The translations under genes were made by a program, and so were the position numbers. This document shows positions 1 through 8,205 of a stretch of DNA of 64,000 nucleotides, piece after piece. The stretch spans positions 620,001 through 684,000 of the forward strand of contig NZ_CP015401.2 in the NCBI RefSeq assembly GCF_001688725.2, in the 5' to 3' direction. This DNA comes from Bacteroides caecimuris (GTDB lineage Bacteria > Bacteroidota > Bacteroidia > Bacteroidales > Bacteroidaceae). Positions within the stretch are counted from its first letter, which is position 1. Every line of letters begins with the position of its first letter. The notes under the pieces were generated by a model. The model was not told where the DNA came from. It saw nothing but the letters and a program-made list of their open reading frames with translations, and made no database searches.

Positions 1-572
1 GGCCCTTGTTCGGCATTGATAGAGCGTTGCCCGCGAATATTGATATTTCCTACTTCACCGGGGCGTTGACTGGAAGTGATGTCCACACCTGCTGTTTTTC
101 CTTGCATTCCTTCCAAGGCATTCTTTACAGGCATTGCTTTCAGTTCTTTTTCTCCAACCCGCGCCATAGCACCGGTCACATCGCTTTTTTTCTGAACGCC
201 ATAGCCCACAACTACTACTTCATCCAACGTTTCCGAATCTTCTTGAAGCGTAATCTTGAAATTGGTATTTCCTGCGACAGAAATTTCTTGTTTCTTATAT
301 CCTATATAAGTAACTGTTATCATACCTTTAGCTGGTACATTAGAGAGGGTAAATTTACCATTCAAATCTGTTATAGTACCATTGGTTGTGCCATTGACCA
401 ATACACTGGCACCGATAACTGGTTCTCCTGTAAAGTCAATAACTGTACCTGTGACCGTTTTATTCTGGGCATAGGTTCCAACTATTAAAAGGGAGAACAA
501 AGTGAAGAAAAATAGCCGTCGGATAGTATCCTTACAGGCGTACAGGTGATTACCTTTTTTGTTGCTTTTCAT
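1..572 (-). CDS. SusC-like TonB-dependent outer-membrane receptor, N-terminal part
   Basis: The reading frame starts at the ATG ending at 572 and runs off the left edge, giving about 190 residues. Visible in order are a signal peptide ending near TYAQ, a carboxypeptidase-regulatory-like beta-sandwich domain (VIDFTGEPVIGASVLVNG), the TonB-box-like DEVVVVGYG stretch and the beginning of the plug domain. This is the standard architecture of SusC glycan importers, which pair with a SusD lipoprotein; the partner lies outside the window. The start codon sits only 9 bp from the left inverted repeat of the invertible segment, and no promoter of its own is visible between them. In the present orientation the gene faces away from the segment's promoter and is probably silent, an inference from layout. 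Substrate unknown. Confidence 0.93.
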   Translation of the reverse strand, partial: MKSNKKGNHLYACKDTIRRLFFFTLFSLLIVGTYAQNKTVTGTVIDFTGEPVIGASVLVNGTTNGTITDLNGKFTLSNVPAKGMITVTYIGYKKQEISVAGNTNFKITLQEDSETLDEVVVVGYGVQKKSDVTGAMARVGEKELKAMPVKNALEGMQGKTAGVDITSSQRPGEVGNINIRGQRSINAEQG

Positions 573-580
573 ACTTTAAT

Positions 581-606
581 TGTTAAGTTAAACAAATGTT
601 AGATTC
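581..606. repeat. Left 26-bp inverted repeat of invertible segment
   Basis: This is an exact reverse complement of 2095-2120. The inner edge ends in AGATTC and the outer edge begins TGTTAAGTTAAAC. It is the probable strand-exchange site of the adjacent recombinase. Sequence identity stops abruptly at the inner end, while outside it the two flanks stay loosely alike, each with a near-identical gene start. Confidence 0.9.
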
Positions 607-686
607 ATGATTTGAAGTGAAATCACTGTATATAAGGAAAATATGAAATCGAAAAAGTTATTTTCAGGCAACAATGAGGTAACCTT

Positions 687-1865
687 TTACAATAGCTGGT
701 CTAATATCTCCCTAAATACTTTATCAGCATGTTCCTGCATGATTTTAATATAGTTGAATATAGGACGATTGTTTTTCATACTGTGCCCTATGCAATACTC
801 AATCTTTTCAATCTGGATTCCTAAATTATATCCGTGTTGTGCAAAGGTTTTTCGGGCGGAATAATAGGTAACTTTCTTCTTTATTCCCGAGAGTATTGAG
901 AGTTTGCCTATATGACGGAAAATCAAACTGTATATCTGTTTATAAGATGAATACTTCCCGAATTTCAGATAACCATCTTTTGTCAGATACTTATCTATAA
1001 TTACTTTAGCTTCAGGTTGCAGAGTAAATACGGTTTCATTCTCTCCTTTTTTACTATTACGTGTTTTATGACGTATATAGCGCATATAGTCTTTATCCTT
1101 AAAATTATATGCCAATAAGTCTCTCAAGTTAATACCACCTAAATAATAGGTAAGCATAAAAATATCTCTTACTATCAACAAGGAAGGTTTAAAAAGATGC
1201 ACATCTCGCATTCTTTTTAGTTCATCTATTGATAAATCGAGTTCCCGCACATTGCTTGTAGGCATCTTAAAAAGAATGAAAGGATGGATAGAGTAAGTTA
1301 CATAATTCATTTTTGTAGCATAATTCAATATTACCTTTATCAAGGTCAGGTATATTCTGACGGTAGTATCTGCCAAATTCTCTCCGTGAAGAACATTTGC
1401 AAATTCTTGTATATGGAGAGGAGTTAACTGAATTAAAGGAAAATCCCCTTTCATATACTTAATGAATCTTTCTGAAGCTATCTTATAAAGTTTATAAGAT
1501 TTTTCTCGTTCTTCTCCTTTCATGAAATCCATATACTCCTTTGCGACAGATTGAAAAGTTATTCCTTTTTTCTTCTGTTCGTAGTTAATAATACGTATCA
1601 GTTCAGTGCATGAGATTGCAGGTAAATAACTGATTGATGTAACGATTTCCTCATACTCGTTTATCAGTTTTCGTAAACAAGCATTCATATTCGCAGCATT
1701 CTCATGTCTGACAACTCTACCATTCTTTATCTGACTGGCAGAATCCAAAATAAACTGAGTAGATATATATCTAGTCTGCGAATGATGTGCTACTGCGATC
1801 CTTATTCGATGTCTACCATTTGATAATTTTTTAGTCGGAACAATTACAATTGAAAAATTCGCCAT
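687..1865 (-). CDS. Tyrosine recombinase, probable local DNA invertase
   Basis: A 392-residue protein with the Bacteroidetes-type arrangement: an N-terminal Arm/DUF domain (about 1-95), a SAM-like core-binding domain (about 100-205) and a C-terminal catalytic domain. Catalytic residues can be placed as Arg near 246 (NLRDLL), the second Arg near 335 in YYSARKTFA (the usual first His is Tyr), His near 361 in IGHSMKNN and the nucleophilic Tyr near 371 in FNYI. The gene lies wholly inside the segment bounded by 26-bp inverted repeats and beside two outward-facing gene starts, so its likely job is to invert that segment. It is not next to phage or transfer genes. Family assignment is firm; the specific role is inferred from position. 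Confidence 0.92.
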   Translation of the reverse strand: MANFSIVIVPTKKLSNGRHRIRIAVAHHSQTRYISTQFILDSASQIKNGRVVRHENAANMNACLRKLINEYEEIVTSISYLPAISCTELIRIINYEQKKKGITFQSVAKEYMDFMKGEEREKSYKLYKIASERFIKYMKGDFPLIQLTPLHIQEFANVLHGENLADTTVRIYLTLIKVILNYATKMNYVTYSIHPFILFKMPTSNVRELDLSIDELKRMRDVHLFKPSLLIVRDIFMLTYYLGGINLRDLLAYNFKDKDYMRYIRHKTRNSKKGENETVFTLQPEAKVIIDKYLTKDGYLKFGKYSSYKQIYSLIFRHIGKLSILSGIKKKVTYYSARKTFAQHGYNLGIQIEKIEYCIGHSMKNNRPIFNYIKIMQEHADKVFREILDQLL

Positions 1866-1961
1866 ATCATTTTTAGGTTTATAAATTACTATTTCCCATA
1901 CAATAAAATAGAAACATAAAGGCTCATAACCATCAGCCGTAGATTAAAAATCCGGCTTGTA

Positions 1962-1998
1962 GCATGGAATATCGTGCAAAAGACGGTATTTTCCATGC
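1962..1998. repeat. Hairpin between recombinase and outward promoter
   Basis: GCATGGAA (1962-1969) pairs with TTCCATGC (1991-1998), and the arms extend imperfectly inward (ATATCG against CGGTAT). A smaller AGCCG/CGGCT pair lies just upstream (1935-1957). These structures separate the divergent recombinase start from the rightward promoter and may insulate or bind a protein. Function unknown. Confidence 0.6.
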
Positions 1999-1999
1999 A

Positions 2000-2046
2000 T
2001 TTGTACGATTCTGCATTGTTATATTTTAATTTAGTCTTTATGTTTG
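2000..2046 (+). promoter_or_regulatory. Rightward promoter with HTCS-type box, inside invertible segment
   Basis: The -33-like element ATTG (2015-2018) is followed by 20 bp and then a perfect TAtgTTTG -7 element (2039-2046). This matches the Bacteroides consensus TTTG-N19/20-TAnnTTTG and predicts a start near 2053. A TTTGTAC box begins at 2000, exactly 39 bp before the -7 element. The same box lies at the same distance before the PL11 gene at 24211 and 1 bp closer before the PL11 gene ending at 34282. In the current orientation the promoter feeds the operon starting at 2131. After inversion it would lie near 655 facing the SusC gene at 572. Confidence 0.78.
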
Positions 2047-2051
2047 CAACA

Positions 2052-2079
2052 CTTTTTCACAGCTATAATTGTGAAAAAG
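2052..2079. repeat. 9-bp inverted repeat just after the predicted transcription start
   Basis: CTTTTTCAC (2052-2060) and GTGAAAAAG (2071-2079) are perfect inverted arms with a 10-nt spacer. The repeat starts at the expected transcription start of the invertible promoter and could be an RNA stem in the leader or an operator. It moves with the promoter on inversion. Confidence 0.65.
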
Positions 2080-2094
2080 CATTTAATAAAAAGA

Positions 2095-2120
2095 GAATCT
2101 AACATTTGTTTAACTTAACA
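2095..2120. repeat. Right 26-bp inverted repeat of invertible segment
   Basis: Perfect inverse copy of 581-606, lying 11 bp before the ATG at 2131. It is the second recombination site of the predicted switch. Confidence 0.9.
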
Positions 2121-2130
2121 AGATATTACT

Positions 2131-2247
2131 ATGCGTATGAAAAACAACAAATCAATCTTGTATTCTTTACTTGCTGACGAGGAAAGAATATGTTTGCTAT
2201 CCATCCAATCTTGTCATGATTTTACTAATCAACAATCATATGTTTAA
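2131..2247 (+). CDS. Short leader ORF, possible remnant of a SusC-type gene start
   Basis: A 38-codon frame begins ATGCGTATGAAAAACAAC, 11 bp downstream of the right repeat. From its internal ATG it encodes MKNNK, close to the MKSNKK start of the left-hand SusC gene at the mirror position. After that the sequences diverge and the frame stops at 2247, overlapping the possible upstream ATG at 2240 of the next gene. It has no recognisable domain. It may be a leader peptide, or the leftover 5' end of a gene once homologous to the left SusC. Coding status is uncertain. Confidence 0.35.
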   Translation: MRMKNNKSILYSLLADEERICLLSIQSCHDFTNQQSYV

Positions 2248-2263
2248 CTTTAAAAAACATGGT

Positions 2264-3277
2264 ATGAGAAAAAACTATGTAACGGCTGCTGTTGCTCTGT
2301 TGCTTTTGGCAGGGTGTAGTAACGATATTAAAGAAACAGATATCAAATTTGCCGGTGAACCCGGAGCAAAAGTTTCTTTTAGTGCAGTAATTAATAATCA
2401 CGAAGCTAATGAACTTGTAACAAGAGCTACGGAAACAAACTGGGAGTTAAAAGACTCGGTAGGTATTACTTGTGGAACCAATCAGGTGAACATTAATTAT
2501 TTATACGAAGGGGATAGCCGCTTTGCAGCCAAAGGTGGTGTGGCTGAGGATATTTGGGTACTGGGTTCTGATGAATATGATGTAGTGGCGTATGCGCCAT
2601 TTATGGGAAAATCCGGAGAGGAGCAACCTGCGGTAGCTGTCTCTACAACCAGCGAATTTCAAGCAACGGCAAAAGACCGTGCGAAAATTGACTTTCTGTT
2701 CGCAAAGTCTAAAGCTACTTCACAGAATCCAAATGTGAAATTAGCATTCAATCATATCATGAGTCGCATTAAATTGGAATTCCAAGCAGGCGAAGGAGTG
2801 GAATTGAATGATATCACGTGCTATCTTATCGGATTGAAAAACACGGGAACTTTCAATCCCAATACAGGAGAAACAACGGTAAGCGAAGAACCTGTTTCAT
2901 TAAAAGATGATATTGTGTGGGATAAAATAGGAGCAGAAGACAATTATACGATACAAGCTATATTGTTGCCACAGAAAGTTCAAGGAAAGGTTACCATCCA
3001 AGCACGTATGAACGGTTATCTTTATGAAGCCGAATTTGCGAACCTGACCGAATTGAAACCGGGATATTCTTACAATTATATTATCAAGGCAAACAAATAT
3101 ACCGATAATAAGTATGTGTTGAATATTACGGAGGAAACACAAATCCTAGGATGGACCAATCAGGACAACGATCCGATTACTTCTGATCCGGGAATGGCTA
3201 ATACAGGAACTGAGATAACAAATCCTGATTGGAATATTACGGAAGAAACAATTACTTCCAAGCCTGTCGGAAAATAA
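2264..3277 (+). CDS. Fimbrillin-family (Mfa-like) lipoprotein
   Basis: I chose the ATG at 2264 because it opens a lipoprotein signal, MRKNYVTAAVALLLLAGC, with lipid-attachment Cys near residue 18; an ATG at 2240 is possible. The mature 337-residue protein has features of the Bacteroidales Mfa1-like fimbrillin family: an N-terminal VSFSAVI strand followed by TRAT, the AYAPF segment, the central KLAFNHIMSRIKLEF motif and a late LKPGYSYNYIIKAN strand. Such proteins form or anchor surface fimbriae, or act as surface adhesins. It is the first sizeable gene after the invertible promoter and precedes a second fimbrillin-like gene and two SusC/SusD pairs, so it may serve as a surface glycan-binding lipoprotein. 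That role is inference. Confidence 0.82.
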   Translation: MRKNYVTAAVALLLLAGCSNDIKETDIKFAGEPGAKVSFSAVINNHEANELVTRATETNWELKDSVGITCGTNQVNINYLYEGDSRFAAKGGVAEDIWVLGSDEYDVVAYAPFMGKSGEEQPAVAVSTTSEFQATAKDRAKIDFLFAKSKATSQNPNVKLAFNHIMSRIKLEFQAGEGVELNDITCYLIGLKNTGTFNPNTGETTVSEEPVSLKDDIVWDKIGAEDNYTIQAILLPQKVQGKVTIQARMNGYLYEAEFANLTELKPGYSYNYIIKANKYTDNKYVLNITEETQILGWTNQDNDPITSDPGMANTGTEITNPDWNITEETITSKPVGK

Positions 3278-3335
3278 TCGGTTATACCATATTTATATAT
3301 AGACAAAAACAGCTAAGAATAAAAATAGGAAATTT

Positions 3336-4949
3336 ATGAAAGTAAATAATTATATATCAATGCTTTTCCTTGCCGGTGCCGCTATGATTGCCTCTTGTTC
3401 TCAAAATGAAGAACTGGGTGGAGATAATCCGGACGCTTTGCAAGGATTTCAAATCAGTGTGTCTGACAAAGGTTTCGCGGATATGGATAAAGGTGAAACA
3501 CGTGCCGTTGAATCGGGTTATGCTACCAGATTCTCAAACGGAGATGCTATCGGTGTGTTTGCCGTCAAAGGAGATGTGGTGGTAGAAGCAATCAGAAACC
3601 GACAGTTCACCATGGAAGATGGTGTTTGGGTATTGTCTGATGGAGGGGATGACATTGAGTATAAAGGTTCGGAATTTGAAAGAATGAAATTCTATGCATA
3701 TTATCCATATAATAAGAATGTGATTTTTGATCCGACCGCAGTGACAAATCCTTTTGAAGAATACATCAAAAAATGGACGATTGGAGCGGATCAGGGAGAA
3801 GGAAACTATACGAAGTATGACCTGATGACAAGTACAGGTACTGTGAAAGGCGACCGTTTGAAAGGTCAGATTGCTTTTGACATGAAACATGAAATGGCAC
3901 TTGCGGTGGTGAAAATGCCTAAGTTGACATACAGCTTTACCAATGGTGGTATAGATGATTATTTGATGCCGATAGCAGCCGGTTCGTTCACCTTGAATAA
4001 TGCTGCTGCAACTCCTTATTATCAGGCAACAACCGATACATACCGTTTCTTGGTCAATCCTAACAAGGAATTCTTGGTGAAAGGTACTTATACCGGAGTA
4101 AACGAGATGGAATATGAAGCGAAAGGTACTCTTGAATCGGGCACGGCAAAGATGTATACTATAGAAGATAAAAGTAAGATTAATCATACGTTGCAGGTAG
4201 GAGACTATTTCTGTGCGGATGGTAAGATTGTTTCTGTGGATACAGATGAGAGCAATTTGCCAGACAATGTGATTGGTATTGTATGTTATGTGGGAAACCC
4301 TGAACCGAGTGTAACTCATTCCGATCTTTATACCGCAGAAGTTGATGCCTTGCGTCGTGATTTTCCTTCTTGTACGCATGGAGTTGTATTATCTCTAAAA
4401 AATTCATTGGTGGAAGAAACCGATCTGCATATGTTCCATACAGGTAAAGCAGGTACTTATTCCGACTGGTTTACTAATGACGAAGAATGGGCAGGTAAGT
4501 TTGTGATTTCTAATACCGAAAAAGATGCGAATAAGAATGATGCTCATTTGGTTTTCCCTGCATTGATGGGATATAATAATACACAGTTGCTTACCATGTG
4601 TTATGAAGGAAAAGGAAGTCCTTCTACTTGCGACTGGGCTTATCGGCATATCATGGCTTACCGTGAGACAGTGGCTGTTCCTTCAGGAGTGACTCCTTGG
4701 TATTTGCCTTCTATCATGTGTTGGGAGCGGGTAGCAAGTAATATGAGCGCTATTAATGCATGTCTCAAAAATGTGAATGGCGATGCCATGACTTCTGTTG
4801 ATAATGGAACGAATAGTGGACATTATTGGAGTAGTACACAACGCTCTGCTGCCAACCAATGGACACATGGCATGGGAGGCGGAAGATACCATATTATTTG
4901 CGAACGTGGATCGCGTGCCGGTTATTTCCGTATGATGCTTGCATTCTAA
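3336..4949 (+). CDS. Fimbrillin-like surface lipoprotein with C-terminal YWSST domain
   Basis: A 537-residue lipoprotein: MKVNNYISMLFLAGAAMIASC is followed by SQNEE, lipid Cys near residue 21. The N-terminal half is fimbrillin-like (FQISVSDKGFADMDKG, TRFSNGDAIGVFAV, AYYPY, KGQIAFDMKHEMALAVVKM). The C-terminal third contains TPWYLPSIMCWERV and GHYWSSTQ, motifs typical of DUF1566/major-paralogous-type C-terminal domains found in surface proteins. It lies 58 bp after the first fimbrillin-like gene and 57 bp before a SusC gene with no promoter seen between them. It is probably a surface-exposed binding or anchoring protein of the same operon; ligand unknown. Confidence 0.78.
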   Translation: MKVNNYISMLFLAGAAMIASCSQNEELGGDNPDALQGFQISVSDKGFADMDKGETRAVESGYATRFSNGDAIGVFAVKGDVVVEAIRNRQFTMEDGVWVLSDGGDDIEYKGSEFERMKFYAYYPYNKNVIFDPTAVTNPFEEYIKKWTIGADQGEGNYTKYDLMTSTGTVKGDRLKGQIAFDMKHEMALAVVKMPKLTYSFTNGGIDDYLMPIAAGSFTLNNAAATPYYQATTDTYRFLVNPNKEFLVKGTYTGVNEMEYEAKGTLESGTAKMYTIEDKSKINHTLQVGDYFCADGKIVSVDTDESNLPDNVIGIVCYVGNPEPSVTHSDLYTAEVDALRRDFPSCTHGVVLSLKNSLVEETDLHMFHTGKAGTYSDWFTNDEEWAGKFVISNTEKDANKNDAHLVFPALMGYNNTQLLTMCYEGKGSPSTCDWAYRHIMAYRETVAVPSGVTPWYLPSIMCWERVASNMSAINACLKNVNGDAMTSVDNGTNSGHYWSSTQRSAANQWTHGMGGGRYHIICERGSRAGYFRMMLAF

Positions 4950-5006
4950 CTAAAAACGATGCATAGAACTTCGTTAACTATATTTATATCATGAACATAT
5001 ACATAT

Positions 5007-8000
5007 ATGAATAAGATAAACTTTATAAAAGGGACCACTTTGCCTGTCGCTTTGTTCTTCACAATGGCAACTTTTGCACCTGCATGGGGATTGCAGCCTG
5101 TTTCGGCAGCTGTTGAGACTGTGCAGCAGCAAAACTCCATAAAAGGAACAGTCGTTGACAGCCAGGGAGAGCCTATAATTGGGGCAAGTGTGCTTGCGGA
5201 AGGGACAACCAACGGTACGATTACCGACATTGACGGTGTGTTCAGAATAAATGTACGCCCCGGGACAAAACTGAAAATATCTTTTATCGGTTATACTGAT
5301 AAGACTGTGGTGGCGAAGAATGATATCAAAGTCATTCTGGTGGAAGACGTGACTGCGCTTGAAGAAGTGGAAGTCGTAGCGTATGGTACGCAGAAGAAAG
5401 TGACCATGACCGGTGCTATTGCCAGTGTGAAAGGAGAGGAACTGACCCGTGTGTCGGTAGGTTCTGTTTCCAATGTATTAGGAGGTCAGATGACCGGTTT
5501 GACCACCGTGCAATATTCCGGTGAGCCGGGAGCGGATGCCGCTGAAATTTTGATTCGCGGTAAAGCTACTTGGGAGAACGCTTCGCCATTGATTCAAGTG
5601 GATGGTGTGGACCGTGAAAGTATGAACGATATCGACCCGAATGAGATTGAATCTATCTCCATCTTAAAAGATGCTTCGGCAACCGCTGTATTTGGTATCC
5701 GTGGAGCCAATGGGGTCATTCTGATTACGACTAAGCGAGGAAAAGAAGGAAAGGCGAAAATTTCATTTACAACTTCTGCTTCCGTGCTGATGCCTACCAA
5801 GATGGTGGAACAGGCTAGCTCTTATGATTATGCCCGATTCCATAATCAGATGATGACCGGTGATAAAAAATCTCCTATGTTCAGCGATGCTGTGATTCAG
5901 AAGTTTAAGGATGGTTCCGACCCGATTCGTTTTCCTGACATACAATGGGCGGATTATATAATGAAAAGCGCTACGCTTCAGAGCCAGCATAATCTGAATA
6001 TTTCGGGAGGAACGGACAGGGTGCGTTATTTCATTTCTGCGGGTGCGTATACACAAGGAGGACTTTTTAGTGAGTTCAATCTTCCATATAATTTAAGTTA
6101 TCAATATCGTCGGTTTAATTATCGTACGAATCTGGATATGGATGTCACTAAAACCACTACTTTATCATTAAATATCAGTGGTAATGTGAATAATTCGGAT
6201 CAGCCGCGTACCAGTCAGGGATCTTCCGGTCTGATCAAGAATATGTATTATGCCACTCCTTTTTCCAGTCCCGGAATCATAGATGGGAAATTGGTAAATG
6301 CAACCAGTGAGATTTTCTCCGATGGATTGCAGCTGCCTTTTACCGGAACTACGGGAATGGGATATTATGGTAATGGATTTAACCAGTCTAATAATAATGC
6401 ACTGAATGTGGATGTTGTTTTGAACCAAAAACTGGATTTTCTGACTAAAGGGCTTTCTTTTAAAGCAAAAGGTTCTTATAACAGTTCTTTTACTGTCAAT
6501 AAAATAGGTTCGGGAGGGTCTGTAGCCACGTATACTCCCGTATTGATGGAAGATGGAAGTATTGCCTATCGTAAGTTTGGCGAGAATACGGATGTGAAGT
6601 ATTCATATTCTACAGGCAAGAAACGTGATTGGTATATGGAAGCCAGCTTTAATTATAACCGGACTTTTGGAGATCATACAGTGACAGCTCTGTTGCTGTA
6701 TAATCAACAGAAGGAATATTATCCCAAAGAGTATCCTGATATTCCTCGTGGATATGTCGGAGTGGTAGGACGTGCCACGTATGACTGGAAGAGCCGTTAT
6801 ATGGCTGAGTTTAATGTGGGTTATAACGGATCTGAGAACTTTGCGCCCGATTTGCGTTTCTCTTATTTCCCGGCAGGTTCAATCGGTTGGGTGATGAGTG
6901 AGGAGGATTTCTTCCGTCCGTTGAAGTCGGTGGTGAGTTTCTTAAAGCTTCGTGCCAGTATTGGATTGGTGGGTAATGATAAAATTGGAGGTTCCCGATT
7001 CATGTATATTCCTGACCCATATAATGTGGGATTGAGTGACTTGGCAAACCGTGTGACAACAAATTCTTCTGCAAATGCTTGGGGATATGCGTTTGGTGTA
7101 GATTACGGTACGGTTGCTTTGGGAGCACGTGAAGTGGCGAAGAACAATCCTTCTGTGACATGGGAGAAAGCATTAAAACAGAATTATGGTATTGATGCCA
7201 ATTTCTTTGACGACCGCTTGAAAACGACTTTCGAGTACTATAAAGAACGTCGTAATGACATTCTTTTGCGAGATGGAACTGCTCCGGGAATGCTTGGATT
7301 TATTGCTCCGTTCGCTAATTTAGGAAGCGTGGACAGTTGGGGATGGGAACTTTCTTTCAAGTGGAACGATAAGATTGGTGAGAATTTCCGTTATTGGGCA
7401 GGTATTAACTTGTCTTACAACCAAAATAAGATTCTGGAAAAGAAAGAAGCTCCGCAAAACAACCTGTATCAATATCAAAAAGGTCATCGCATCGGTTCTC
7501 GTAGCCAATTTGTTTTCTGGCGTTTCTATGATGAAAATACTCCGGCATTGTATGAACAGACATTCAACCGCCCGTTCCCGACACACGAAAATATTCTTCA
7601 AAATGGAGATGCGGTATATGTTGACTTGAACGGTGACCGGAAGATTGATGCGAACGATGCAAGTTATGACTATGGTTTTACGGATGATCCGGAATATATG
7701 GCAGGTCTTAACTTGGGATTTAGTTGGAAGAATCTGGAGGTAAGTACTCAATGGACAGGTGCATGGAATGTGAGCCGTATGATTTCAGATGTGTTCCGTC
7801 AGCCCTTCTATTCGACTTCAAATAGAGAGCAAGGAGGATTGTTGGCCTACCATCTAGATCATACATGGACACCGGAAAATCCTTCGCAATCTTCCGAATA
7901 TCCGAGAGCTACGATTGAGAATTCGACGAATAACTATGCTACTTCTACACTTTATGAGAAAGATGCGAAGTATTTGCGTCTGAAAACGCTTCAAGTAGCA

Positions 8001-8183
8001 TATAACTTCCATTTTCCGTTGATGAAAAAACTTGGGCTGAATACCTGTCAGTTGTCATTCGCTGGATATAATCTGTGGACAATTACTCCTTATTTATGGG
8101 GAGATCCGGAAGCAAGAGCTACCAATGCTCCTTCTTATCCATTGTCCAAGACTTATACATTGAGTTTGAAATTAGGATTCTAA
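5007..8183 (+). CDS. SusC-like TonB-dependent receptor, RG-I locus, first copy
   Basis: A 1,058-residue outer-membrane importer. A signal peptide covers about residues 1-30, then a carboxypeptidase-regulatory-like domain (about 45-120, VVDSQGEPIIGASVLAEG), a TonB-box region (EVEVVAYGTQKK), the plug domain (about 130-240, with LIRGKATW, VDGVDRE and ANGVILITTKRGK) and a 22-strand-type barrel ending in the aromatic terminus LKLGF. With the SusD lipoprotein encoded 22 bp downstream it should form a lid-barrel complex that brings oligosaccharides into the periplasm. The surrounding lyases point to rhamnogalacturonan-I fragments; the exact ligand is inferred. Confidence 0.95.
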   Translation: MNKINFIKGTTLPVALFFTMATFAPAWGLQPVSAAVETVQQQNSIKGTVVDSQGEPIIGASVLAEGTTNGTITDIDGVFRINVRPGTKLKISFIGYTDKTVVAKNDIKVILVEDVTALEEVEVVAYGTQKKVTMTGAIASVKGEELTRVSVGSVSNVLGGQMTGLTTVQYSGEPGADAAEILIRGKATWENASPLIQVDGVDRESMNDIDPNEIESISILKDASATAVFGIRGANGVILITTKRGKEGKAKISFTTSASVLMPTKMVEQASSYDYARFHNQMMTGDKKSPMFSDAVIQKFKDGSDPIRFPDIQWADYIMKSATLQSQHNLNISGGTDRVRYFISAGAYTQGGLFSEFNLPYNLSYQYRRFNYRTNLDMDVTKTTTLSLNISGNVNNSDQPRTSQGSSGLIKNMYYATPFSSPGIIDGKLVNATSEIFSDGLQLPFTGTTGMGYYGNGFNQSNNNALNVDVVLNQKLDFLTKGLSFKAKGSYNSSFTVNKIGSGGSVATYTPVLMEDGSIAYRKFGENTDVKYSYSTGKKRDWYMEASFNYNRTFGDHTVTALLLYNQQKEYYPKEYPDIPRGYVGVVGRATYDWKSRYMAEFNVGYNGSENFAPDLRFSYFPAGSIGWVMSEEDFFRPLKSVVSFLKLRASIGLVGNDKIGGSRFMYIPDPYNVGLSDLANRVTTNSSANAWGYAFGVDYGTVALGAREVAKNNPSVTWEKALKQNYGIDANFFDDRLKTTFEYYKERRNDILLRDGTAPGMLGFIAPFANLGSVDSWGWELSFKWNDKIGENFRYWAGINLSYNQNKILEKKEAPQNNLYQYQKGHRIGSRSQFVFWRFYDENTPALYEQTFNRPFPTHENILQNGDAVYVDLNGDRKIDANDASYDYGFTDDPEYMAGLNLGFSWKNLEVSTQWTGAWNVSRMISDVFRQPFYSTSNREQGGLLAYHLDHTWTPENPSQSSEYPRATIENSTNNYATSTLYEKDAKYLRLKTLQVAYNFHFPLMKKLGLNTCQLSFAGYNLWTITPYLWGDPEARATNAPSYPLSKTYTLSLKLGF

Positions 8184-8205
8184 AAACAGCAAAAGGAAAG
8201 ATATA

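Larger units (their letters stand above)
581..2120. other. Predicted invertible DNA segment carrying recombinase and promoter
   Basis: A 1,540-bp segment is bounded by perfect 26-bp inverted repeats (581-606 and 2095-2120). It contains one tyrosine recombinase gene and a 230-bp promoter region. Both flanks begin with a gene start at almost the same distance: ATG at 572 is 9 bp outside the left repeat and ATG at 2131 is 11 bp outside the right one. A flip would move the outward promoter from the rightward operon to the leftward SusC gene. Related locally encoded tyrosine invertases that switch SusC/SusD-type genes are known in Bacteroides fragilis. Inversion here is inferred, not observed. Confidence 0.85.

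Noticed and set aside
687..1865. Recombinase read as a phage or conjugative-element integrase
   Set aside because: No phage, transfer or relaxase genes nearby; the gene lies inside exact inverted repeats with gene starts on both sides, which fits a local invertase better.
5007..5230. Minus-strand frames of 60-390 codons under the SusC, SusD, lyase and HTCS genes (for example 12159-13328, 3534-4379)
   Set aside because: They lie wholly opposite strong coding genes, lack domains or signal peptides, and reflect base composition of the real gene.
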